From Adiantum capillus-veneris (taxonomy: Eukaryota; Streptophyta; Polypodiopsida; Polypodiales; Pteridaceae): a stretch of DNA of 64,000 nt. This document shows, in pieces, positions 46,278-56,208 of the stretch (positions within the stretch are counted from its first letter, which is position 1; each line of letters begins with the position of its first letter). The position numbers were made by a program, and so were the translations under genes. The notes under the pieces are model-generated. The model was not told the origin of the DNA and searched no databases. It saw only the letters and a list, made by a program, of their open reading frames with translations. The stretch covers positions 143,412,741-143,476,740 of the forward strand of contig CM043945.1 of the NCBI GenBank assembly GCA_014529385.2, in the 5' to 3' direction.

Positions 46278-49200
46278 ATGTCTGACGGTTTCAGTCAGAT
46301 TGTCACTGAGAAGCTTGAGAAAAATAACTACCCTGCATGGAAGTTCAGAATAACAAATTTCCTAAAAGGAAAAGGTTATTGGGACTATGTAGAAGGAGAC
46401 AATGAAAAGGAACCAGAGATTCCCGAGGCAAATGCTACAGCAGAACAAAGGAAAGCTTTGAGGGACTGGCAACAAGGCCAGAGCAAAGTGATGTATTGGC
46501 TTTGTATGAGCATCATAGATGGCATGATGGGCTATCTACAGGATGCTGAAACCCCCGCCATTGCATGGAAAAACTTAGGCAGAGTGTTCGAGGTGAACAC
46601 CAAGGTCAGGAAGCTTCAACTAAAGTCGGAGCTAAATCAGGTTAAGAGGAACAACCTTTCCATCAATGATTATGCTTTGAAGATCAAGAGTATCATTGAG
46701 GCTCTTGGATCTATTAAAGTCTCAGTGGAAGACGAGGAAATTGTCCGTGCATGCTTGGATGGTCTAGGAGATGAGTATGTACATTTCAGGTCTTCCATGA
46801 ATACAAGAGACGACATCCCCGTGTTCCAAGATTTGATTTCTATGCTTATTCTTGAGGAGAAGAACCCCATTGATCATGTAGGGGGCATACCTCTAAATAC
46901 GAAGAGTGGTAAATCAAAGTACTTAGCAGATGTACTTCATGTCCCAAACATTACAAAGAATCTTGTTTCTGTTGGACAAATGGTTGAGCAGGGTTTGCAG
47001 GTTCGTTTCAATTCGAATGGCTATTATGTAGAAGATTTCCAGAATGGTTGTAAGCTGATCACAGAGGGCAAATGTGTGGGCAGAATGTTTACGTTGAATG
47101 TAGACATGCCTGAGGTAAAAGCTGCATTATTTGCACAGGACACAGGTGCTGTGGCTGATGTTGACATTTGGCACAAACGCATTGGCCATGTCAATGAGCA
47201 GAGATTGCGCATCATGCAATCAAAACAGATTGAAAAAGGTTTTCCCAAATTCAAGGTGGATCGTATGCATAAAGTGTGTGCAGCATGCCAGTTTGGAAAA
47301 CAGTCAAAGGGCTCATTTCCACATGAGCGCAATGTATGTAAAAATCCACTTGAGGTGGTGCACACAGATGGTTGGGGTCCAACCGATACTGCAAGTATAC
47401 ATGGTTGCAGGTATTATGTCTCTTTCATTGATGACCATACAAGGAAAGTATGGGTCTACTTCATGCGTAACAAAAGTGAAGTGTTTGGTCACTTTCAAGA
47501 CTTCAAAGTCATGATTGAGAAGGAGGCAGATATGCAAATCAAGACATTGAGGTCAGATGGAGGGGGAGAGTACTTCTCCAATGATTTTTCAGATTTTCTG
47601 CAAATGCATGGTATACGCAGGCAATTTACATGCAAATATACTCCACAACAAAATGGGGTCGCAGAAAGGAAAAACAGGCACATTGCAGAGGTTGCACGTG
47701 CATTGATGAATGAGAAGAACATGCCTCATCACTTCTGGGCTGAAGCTGTAAATACAGCTGTGTACATTATGAACAGGACACCTACAGCTGCGGTGCATGA
47801 TGTAACACCTGAGGAAAAGTTTACAAGTACAAAGTCTGATTTGGCACACTTGAAAGTGTTTGGCTGCATAGCTTACGTGCATGTACCAGATGAGTTGCAT
47901 AGGAAATTGGATCCTAAAGGAGAGAAATGTATTCTTGTGGGTTATTCCCTTGAACAAAAGGGATACAGGTGCTACAATCCTACTACACGAGAATTACGAG
48001 TGAGCAGAGATGTAGTCTTTGATGAGATGAGCAGCTGGTACAGTAATGCACATTGCACTACTGGGGCTGATGTAAAAGATGATGTGGTTTTACAAAATGT
48101 GAGGCCACAGTCACAGGTTTTGAGTGGACCACAAGAGTCGTCTTCTCGTGGCTCTGTTGAGAAGCCATGGAATGGTAGACTACGTATGTAGGTTACTCCA
48201 CCAGCAGGTACAGGGAATGTATAACAAAAAGGAAAGGAAAAGTTTAATGAACCTCCCTTTATGGCTGATGCATCATCAGGTTTTTCACATGTAGACATGG
48301 ATTCAGATGGTTCTGAACAAAGTCTTGATGAGGAATTTGGAATTCCGGCTGTCAGGACACCTTGTGTAAGGAAAGTACAAGAAGATGCTAGAGGGCAAAG
48401 GAGTGACCCAGGACCGCGCAGATCTAACAGAGTCAGAAATGCAGTTCAAAAATTGACTTATAATGTGTATCTAGCGCATCACCAAGCCTACATGGCTAAG
48501 GTGATACAGGATGTGGAGCCCACATGTTTTGAGGATGCAGTTGGAAATGTGCATTGGGATGATGCAATGAATGAAGAGATGGCTGCATTGGAAGCAAACG
48601 ACACATGGGAGTTGGTGCCATTGCCAAGTGGCAAGAAAGCTATTGGCTGTAAATGGGTGTATAAAACCAAGCATAAGGCTGATGGTAACATTGAGCGTCA
48701 CAAGGCAAGGCTGGTCGCAAAGGGTTATGCACAGACGTATGGCATAGACTATGAGGAGACCTTTTCTCCAGTGGCAAAGATGACGACTGTGAGAGTTGTC
48801 ATAGTAGTGGCTGCATCTAGAGGATGGATTATGCATCAAATGGATGTAAAGAATGCCTTCTTGAATGGTAAGTTGCAAGAGGAACTGTATATGGATCAGC
48901 CACCTGGTTATGTCGATCCAGGTTACCCAGATTATGTATGCATACTTCTCAAAGCTTTGTATGGTTTGAAGCAGGGCTCTAGAGCATGGTATGACAGGAT
49001 TGCCAAGTATCTTGTCAGTATTGGTTTTAGGAGAGCTCATGCTTATCATTCATTCTATGTACGTGAGAGTGATGTGGGGATTGTGGTCATTACCATATAT
49101 GTAGATGACCTTATTATTGTGGGTGACAATGCTATGGAAATTGACCATGTGAAGGGTCTTCTCAAAAAGGATCTTGAAATGAAAGATTTGGGCGAGTTGC

Positions 49201-50083
49201 GCTACTTTCTTGGCATTGAGGTGATCAAGACTCCAGAGGGTGTATGGCTGTCACAGAGACAGTATGCTTTGGACATGTTGTCAAAGTATGGTATGGCTGA
49301 TTGTAAGCCAATTTCTATTCCCTTGGATGTGAATGCAAAGCTGAGTGCAGAGAAGGGTGATGTTGTTGAGGATTTCAAGATGTACAGGAAGATTGTGGGT
49401 AGTCTAATCTACTTGACTATCACGAGGCCAGACTTGAGCTACACAGTAGGCTTGGAGAGTCAGTTCATGCAGCTTCCGAGGAGCCACATTTGGATGGAGT
49501 ACGACGCACACTTCGGTATGTGCAAGCGACTCTTGACTACGCATTGTTCTATGCAGCAGATGTGCCATTAGCATTGTATGGGTATACAGATGCAGATTGG
49601 GCAGGTAACATTGTTGATAGGAGATCTACGAGTGGCTTCATGTTCTCTTTCGGGAGTGCTGCTGTTACTTGGAGCAGCAAAAAGCAGCCTACGGTTGCTT
49701 TATCGAGCACAGAGGCCGAGTACAGAGGTGCAACAGTTGCGGCGTGTGAGGTAGCTTGGCTACTCACATTACTTGAGGACTTGGGAGTGCAGGTGGACCA
49801 GCAGATTGTCATCCATTGTGAAAACCTCAACAGCATGCAGTTGGCTAGGAACCCAGTGTTCCATGCCACGACCAAGCACATAGAGGTCCATTACCACTAC
49901 GTTCGAGAGTGAGTGTTGGTGGGAGACATCGACTTGGTCTACGTCAGCACAGAGGAGCAGATAGCAGATATCTTTACCAAGGCCCTCGGAGCTGAGAAGC
50001 TTAGACATTTCCGGACTATGCTTGGACTCTGCGACATGCAGAGCTCGAGGGGGAGTGTTGAGATGTCGAGCTCTACATCTTGA
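46278..50083 (+). pseudogene. Copia-2 gag-pol polyprotein with in-frame deletion
   Basis: Start ATG 46278 (MSDGFSQIVTEKLEKNNYPAW). Gag runs to LILEEKN, where the next residues are already the end of the protease domain (GIPLNTKSGKSKYLADVLHV, about 46870-46940). Both the CCHC knuckle and the DSGA catalytic motif are missing, without loss of frame. Pre-integrase IWHKRIGHVN, integrase VHTDGWGP, RSDGGGEYFSN and TPQQNGVAERKN are intact. TAG 48189-48191 and TAA 48222-48224 fall in the integrase-RT linker. RT has KWVYKTK and IYVDDLIIVG (YVDD 49098-49109). A one-base shift near 49488 leads to RNase H (YTDADWAGN, STEAEYRG), then TGA 49910-49912. The frame would end at 50083, 28 bases inside the 3' LTR. 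Confidence 0.96.
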
Positions 50084-50376
50084 GCTGGCATCCACTACGG
50101 GTCTTGGCCACTTACGACATTTACTCACTGGCGCGTTAGGTGACCGACACGGAGGATCTCTGTCAGTGATTCTACAGCTGGACTACACTTATGGTGCTAG
50201 CCTAGTACACTTCTAGCGAGTTCACACTTAGTGACCGCATGTACATATGTGGTACTTTTCAGCTTTAGCACTTAGTCATTTTGTACTCTCTTTTCTGTGA
50301 GAAGAAGAAGAAGCTTTCCATCTCTGTGTGCTTTGTGCTTGTCTTGTGTAGCTCTCTTGCATCCTCTTTCTTTACA
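50056..50376 (+). repeat. Copia-2 3' LTR
   Basis: 321 bp with seven substitutions and no indels relative to the 5' LTR. Confidence 0.96.
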
Positions 50377-53300
50377 AAAATCTGGGATCTTCGAGTTGTA
50401 TTGCTAGACACAAGGATTGCTTTTGATGCAGACATCATCAAGCAGGTTCTTGATTCCTTCGACGCTGAGAATGGCAATGCCATGGTAAATGGAAGGAAGG
50501 TGTCAGTAACAGCAGAAGCCATAGCATTTTCATTCTAGATGCCCAATGAGCCCAAACCTTCTGTGGCGACTGCGCAGCAAATAAGTATTGCTCTAAAGGA
50601 GGATGAAACGGCTAGACGGAAGCGCAAGGCAAGTGCTCAAGGAGTTCCAGTAGTAGGATTGGAAGCCTCCACTGCTTACAGGTTTGTAGCCGAAGCAGTA
50701 AGCCTTAAGAATAACCCAACGTATGTATCCGAAAAATTGTTTGCTATGCTATTGGCCAAGATTTTGAATCCACAAGTTCCTATTAATCTTTGCCAAATTC
50801 TCTCGCATAATGTACTCCAGCAGACTGCCAAGTTAAAATCTCAAACTGTTTCCAAGGCCTGGTATGTTTGGCAATTCTTGTATTGGGCTACTACTGCAGA
50901 TGTTAATGAGCAGGTAAAGCAGGCTTGGAGTGAAAAGCCAATTTTTGACCAAAGAAAATAGAACTGTCCTCAGACGACGAGGAAACAGACAGTCAAACCA
51001 TTTCAACCGACCTGAAAAGGAAAGAAACTGCAGAAGAGGCTGGCAGTTCAAAGAAGCAAAAAATTACACTGACAAAAAGCAGTGAATTTTTGAAGCAAAT
51101 AGAAAGCCAGGTCAGGGCAGTAACCACTGAGAAAGCTGTAGTGAGTCAGACTGAGCAGCAATTTTCTCAAAAGACTGTACCTGACCAGTCAATTGTAAAG
51201 AATATAGTTGCTACTGGGTCTGGGAAAGATCATGGCAAGCCAGTCACTGTGGAGCAGATAGTAGACCAGTCAGGGGACAAAGGCAAGAGTCAACTGGACA
51301 AAGGGAAAGGTCCAGCGTTCTCGACTTTGCCTGGTGGAGTTCCTACAAATACTGGAAACCTTCTGCAATAGGTAAAACAGGATAAGCTACAGCAAATGCA
51401 GACTCAACCATTGAAAGGGCATCTTCTTCTCAACAAAGCTGATTATGCAACTCTACCCTATGTGGCTCCAGTGGCAATATATGAGCCTATTGATTTTGAT
51501 CCAACCACAGTCAAAGACAGATGTTCAGTCCTTATACAATCTTCTTGGAATACCATTGTCAGTTGTATGGGACAACTAATGGAGGCTGCTGGATCAGAAG
51601 AAGAAGTCAAAAAGCTCAAAACTGACTTGGCAGAAGCACATCATCAGATTGAAACGCTTCAGAAAGCCCAGGAAGTGCATAACATACAACACAGGGTACT
51701 GGAAGCTCTATCAGAAAGGACTAATGAGTTGTTAAACAAAAAGATAGCTAAGGCTGAATCTAAAATCATGATCATTAAGAATCAACGAAATGAAGCACTG
51801 AGAGCTACCGAGCGAGCTGAAACAATGCTCAAGATGAAGCGGGCGGAATTCAGAAAACTGCTACTGCACCATACAGCTCTGAAGGCTTCTCTAACTGAAA
51901 GATACATCTACAATAGCTTGTCTAAAATTTTAAATCCATCAGGCAATGCTGTTTTCAATTTAGAGAATTTGAATTCCTTGCTGAAAAGTATGTAGAGCGA
52001 TTTGCAAGACAAGGTGGGTGAGTTCAATAATGCTATGATGAACCAAGCTATAATGGATTATATTGAGCAGCAGACTTCTCCGGATGAGGAAGAAGAAGAC
52101 GAAGAAGATGAAGCTGATTAGGAGGAGGATGATCAAGAAGCTGGGCATACAAAGGATGATGATGAGGCCCCACCACCATCTCCACCTCCAGGACCTGGTA
52201 CTGGTGGAATAGGGACAAATGAAGGAGACCAGTCACAGCCAGACCAGCCAGATTAGAATGAGGGCCAGCAAGAAGGACAGGACAAAGAGCACCAGTCGAG
52301 TGACCAGCACACTGAAGAGCAGCAGCCAAGTCCCACTGAGAATCAACCAACTTATGGGTCCCATCTCAGCAGAGATGTTAAAGGGAAAATGAAAGTACAG
52401 GATGAAGAACCAATTGCTAATCATCAGCATTCACTACAGCTTATTACTCTGAATAGGCAACTGAGACATCAACAGGCCTCCATCACCAGACAATATCTGG
52501 AGGATGATGATCTCCTGACTGACTTGGAAAGATTTCAAAGACTATATGTGGGAGCCAGGGAAATGGTAGAACATTGGAAATCAGCAGCTTTCCATGATAA
52601 AGAAGCTTGTCGACTACCTACGCATCCCAGTACAGTCCAGCTGTTGGAACGATTTCTTGAATGGATACTCAATGCTGATGAGAGAGTGGCAAACCCGCAC
52701 TGGCAAAGGCAGTCTACTGAAGATTGTCGCTTCCTCGCTCTGAAATTGGAACTTCTACTGGGTAACAAACCAACTTACCACTGTATGAAGGATGTTAGGG
52801 TACAACTCAAGGAAGTTTTGGTGCAAATGCAAACTGCTAGAGGTGTTTTGGATCAGAGAGTCAAAGCCATTCTTGAGGACCAGACAACCACTAGCGGAGG
52901 ACCTCAAATGCGAATGTCAGTAGGAGCACTGGCAACTGCTCTCCGAACACTGTTCCAGCTAGTGAGAATCACTAGAAAGATGATGCAGCAGGAGAACCAG
53001 GCTGTTCTCAATCTTAGAATTTGTGCCTGACTCTCCAGTTCTCTTATATGCTGTTCCAGCAAGAGAAACCGAGGTGCCAAGATTCTTTCCGGCATTGTAT
53101 CCTCAACATCAAGAACCAGTTGATCGTCTCACATACTTCAAAATTACTGATGAGCTTCAGGATTGGTATGACTGTGGAATGGAAGACTTGGAAGACGTTG
53201 CTCAGTGATGCTCTCCAAATCAATGACATTCAGGCACTAAAAGAGGAGATGCAAAGGATCCAGTTGTGTATGGGCCAGTGGAAGATTCAAGTCAAAGGAC

Positions 53301-54028
53301 TGACCAGGATTACTAATCAGTTGCTACAACTTACGGTCAAATCTTCCAAATTACCAGAAAAAGACATTGCAGCAAAGCCGGGTCTAGCACCACAATACAG
53401 GGAGATGGATGAGATTCTTTTCGAAGCTCGAGTCAAAACTAATCAGCCTCTTCTAGAAGGATGGATCCATACTGCTTTGCATTGTCATAAGCTGGCCATA
53501 ACCAGACTGAGTAAGGGTAGGCATACACTCTATGATCCTGACACCAAAACCTATCATTCTCTCACGCCTTATGAAGAAGAGATGACCACCGCCCGGCGGG
53601 ATCAACTTGAGCAGGAGGCCATTTACCGACTAATTTAGAAGGAGAATGCTGGTACTGGGACTTCTCAGGCACCGTCCCGGTCAAAAGGCAAAGGAAAACG
53701 GAAGACGCTCCAATGGAAGGATACTGGGTAGTTTCATCTCAGAATTCAGTGGCGACTTTTCTTCTCAGCAGGCAGGGAGAGATGACAGCTCCACCTTGGC
53801 CTCCAGTGAGAGCTCCACCTTGGCCTTTTCCGCTGCCTCTCGCAATCCCTGGTCCTTCTTGAACTCCTACTCGTAATCTTTGAATGGCCATTCTATCAGT
53901 GGTCAAGCCGGCATCCCAACACCAGAACCAGACAATGGATTTTTCAGTCTCACATCAGATTCAGACAAGGAAATTTTGTTTTTCAAAAATTTTGTAATCT
54001 TGCCAAAATTCAAGAAAGAAGGGAAGGA

Positions 54029-54509
54029 TGTAGACGGCTAGAAGTCACTATGTAGGAACGTCTTCTTAGAAGATGGGCAGCAAATTACTTAGTAATTACT
54101 AGAGTAATTACTACAGTAAACCCGAAGTGTATAAATAGGGCCCATTACATTGTAATCGGGTTGGCAATTGTTATCACTTGGGTTAGCACTTTGGCTATAA
54201 TTGTACTTGAGAATCATTGGCAGTATTGTCGGCTGTACTTTCTTTTTGTAATCATATTCGCTGTAATCTTGATCTGTAATCCCAATCATGGCATATATTT
54301 CAGTTATACTTACTTCTCGTCCAGTCTTCTGAATCTGAATCTGAATATGAACCTTATTCCAGTATCTAAGTTTGATTCTTATTTCAGTATCCACATTCCA
54401 GTTTAGTCTCTGATTCCTGTTCAGTCTGCTGTCTGAAATCTTCCCATACTAGTAGCTGAAATCTTTCAACACTGGAATTAGCTGTCTCAAGAGATCAGCT
54501 CCAATTCCA
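54029..54509 (+). repeat. Gypsy-A 3' LTR
   Basis: 481 bp, preceded by the purine tract AAGAAAGAAGGGAAGGA (54012-54028) and followed by CTCTC. The TATA box at 54130-54137 is conserved. Confidence 0.95.
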
Positions 54510-55842
54510 CTCTCCTCCACTTCTTGAGTGCTTCCTTGCTGCATCGCTCTCCTCTCTGTCCTGATATGGTAGCCCCATGCAAGCAACAAGTAACACCACT
54601 CTCCTCTCTCTATAGCTAGCCCAACTGTTTATGGACTTCTCTTGCCGGCCTCTCACTGACTCCCCTGTAGTTGACGCTCCTTTTGAGCTCCACCTTCTCA
54701 CGGGGTTCTCCTCCCTCCTGTTCCCTTGCAAACGTGATGTCCCTCCCGATTCCTGTTGCTCCCGACCCCTCCTCCCCCTCGCATGCAAGATCTTCCCCTT
54801 GCGATACCAAAAGCACCCCCCCCCCCCCCCCCCCCCCCCCTCATGCAATTGACATCCTCCTTTTTTATTAATGGCTGTAAGCTATTTTGAGCCTTAAAAA
54901 AAACTCTTTCTTGGCCCCCTTTCCCACGCCGTCGACTACTCACCTCAAGTTTTCCAAGAAAGCTTGCTTTAATCCTTCAACTCCACCTCATGCACACCCT
55001 TCGACTCTTCAGTTCATCACCTTTGAAAAATGATGCTTAGCTTCCTTTCACAACATTTGCCTTGATGCCCGCCTCGAGCGCGACTCATAAATGAAACAAC
55101 TTGAGAAAAAATAAGGCATGGTTGCTACGAACACCAACAAACTTGCACTGCAATTGCCTCCTAGTTGATGAGCTGCTATCCACCAGTCTCCAAGCATCAG
55201 AACTCGCCCAAATAGTGCAAGCACCTGATATCAGATCATGGTGCCATCCCGTGCAGGAATATCCAACTTCCTTAGGAGATCCGATTGACTGAGCTTGAAA
55301 ATCCCCTCTGGTTTGCTAAAAGAAACCGTCTGGCATACACATCATGAAGAAACCTATCGAACACTACATCATGAATAGATTCCTTCCCCGCCTTTGCTGA
55401 TGTTGCCCTTTGAGCGGCCATACATTGCCCTTCTACCTCAATATGATTTTCGATGCACTGTAATTGGCATATCCTGCTACAAATACACTGCAAAAGACAA
55501 ATTCCCAAAAGCTCCTCAAGCACTTTTTTACGTCTCGATGACCTGCTAAGCATATCCTACAAATCGGCTCGATCTGCATGTTTTGGCCCTGTTTCTCACT
55601 GTGGAAGCGCAGCAACACAACAACGTGCATCTTGATATCTACTGTTTGTCCATATATACATAATATGAATATGTTGAAATGATATAGGATAAAGGAAACA
55701 AACTAACGTTAAAACAAATGGAAAAATCATCCACTTCCACTTAGAAAAGTTAAAGTTAGCCAAGAAGAAAGCTATTTCAGCTACACAAGAATTTTACTTG
55801 ATTACACATAGTTGGGAGGCCCTCTGCTCTTGCAGGTTCCCA

Positions 55843-55844
<2 letters not shown>

Positions 55845-55902
<58 letters not shown>
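55845..55902. repeat. (CT)n microsatellite
   Basis: About 58 bp of nearly perfect CT. Confidence 0.97.
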
Positions 55903-55904
<2 letters not shown>

Positions 55905-56131
55905 AAGGCTAAGTAGTACACCAATGAGTTATAGGTTTAGAAGCTCTAAACCCAAATATCACCTTATAAATACTATGTGTGTCATGGTAAGAGCGAGCGT
56001 TTGTACTCAATATTATATTGATCTCACACGTGTGTTGTCTTGACAAATACATACTAAAATTTCCAAGATTTGTCAACTTTTTCACATTCAACTTTATAAG
56101 AAAGGTGGATTTAAAGTTATCGAGGTGGGAT

Positions 56132-56134
<3 letters not shown>

Positions 56135-56206
<72 letters not shown>
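56135..56206. repeat. (GA)n microsatellite
   Basis: 72 bp of uninterrupted GA. Confidence 0.97.

Positions 56207-56208
<2 letters not shown>

Larger units (their letters stand above)
45674..50376 (+). mobile_element. Copia-2, Ty1/Copia element lacking knuckle and protease active site
   Basis: 4703 bp with two 321-bp LTRs (45674-45994, 50056-50376; TGTTGAGATG...TCTTTACA) differing at seven positions (2.2%). The likely target duplication is AAACT/AAAAT, with one mismatch. It is inserted in Gypsy-A ORF3. Primer site TGGTATCAGAGC begins at 45995; the polypurine tract GAGGGGGAG lies at 50047-50055. The gag-pol frame is disabled by three stops, one frameshift and an in-frame internal deletion. Confidence 0.96.
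45522..53760 (+). pseudogene. Gypsy-A large 3' accessory ORF (ORF3), split by Copia-2
   Basis: About 3.5 kb net between pol and the 3' LTR reads as one long protein with breaks. ATG 45522 (MGRKKRSEKMQ) leads to FTDQAMALLK, then the Copia-2 insertion at 45674-50376. It resumes at IWDLRVVLLDTRIAFDA and VNGRKVSVTAEAIAFSF, TAG 50536-50538, MPNEPKP. This layout resembles the env-position plant transposon/mobile domain; that is inference. A shift at about 50957 leads into a Ser/Lys linker, a coiled coil (51590-51900: EEEVKKLKTDLAEAHHQIETL), an acidic-Pro linker (52080-52300) and a helical C-terminal part to 53638. Stops: TAG 51369, 51993, 52119, 52254, 53636. Shifts occur near 53020 and 53180. No signal peptide or membrane segment is seen. 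Confidence 0.75.
30990..54509 (+). mobile_element. Gypsy-A, Ty3/Gypsy element with large 3' accessory ORF, host of two nested elements
   Basis: LTRs 30990-31452 (463 bp) and 54029-54509 (481 bp) start TGTAGACGG and end CCAATTCCA. Target duplication CTCTT/CTCTC has one mismatch. Net length is about 9.9 kb after removing Gypsy-B and Copia-2. Order: gag with several knuckles, protease, RT, (deleted RNase H and integrase N-part), integrase remainder, then about 3.5 kb of additional reading frame before the 3' LTR. RT motifs (YRKLNAQNIKDPFPL, FIDGYSGYNQ, FMDDFIVYS) are of a non-chromovirus type and suggest the Tat/Ogre/Athila side of Ty3, where extra ORFs are known; that assignment is inference. 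LTR divergence is about 3.9% by count. Confidence 0.93.
15216..55622 (-). mobile_element. LARD-like non-autonomous LTR element (LTR-L), three LTRs, host of nested insertions
   Basis: Reading on the minus strand: a 5' LTR (55622 to 54510, Gypsy-A insertion, then 30989 to 30208); an interior of 1078 bp (30207-29130); a second LTR (29129 to 27543, LINE-B insertion, then 20629 to 20421); a 16-bp remnant of the interior start (20420-20405); and a third, 5'-truncated LTR (20404 to 15216, interrupted by the palindromic element). LTRs begin TGT(T/C)GTGTTGCTGC and end CAAAATACA on the minus strand. Net LTR lengths are about 1.89 kb and 1.78 kb. The short interior lacks gag or pol, so mobilisation would need a partner element. 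No matching target duplication was found at the outer ends (TGGAG against ACGTG), consistent with recombination having created the three-LTR form. Confidence 0.75.
30208..55622 (-). repeat. LTR-L 5' LTR, split by Gypsy-A
   Basis: 30208-30989 plus 54510-55622, about 1.89 kb net. The two halves align with 27543-29129/20421-20616 across the insertion point (AGCTCT|CCT...CTTCTTGAGTGC), showing that Gypsy-A split a continuous LTR. Confidence 0.85.

Noticed and set aside
53640-53880. Short plus frame with repeated SSTLA(S/F)S motif at the end of Gypsy-A
   Set aside because: It is off the frame of ORF3 and arises from a local CTCCACCTTGGCCT duplication.
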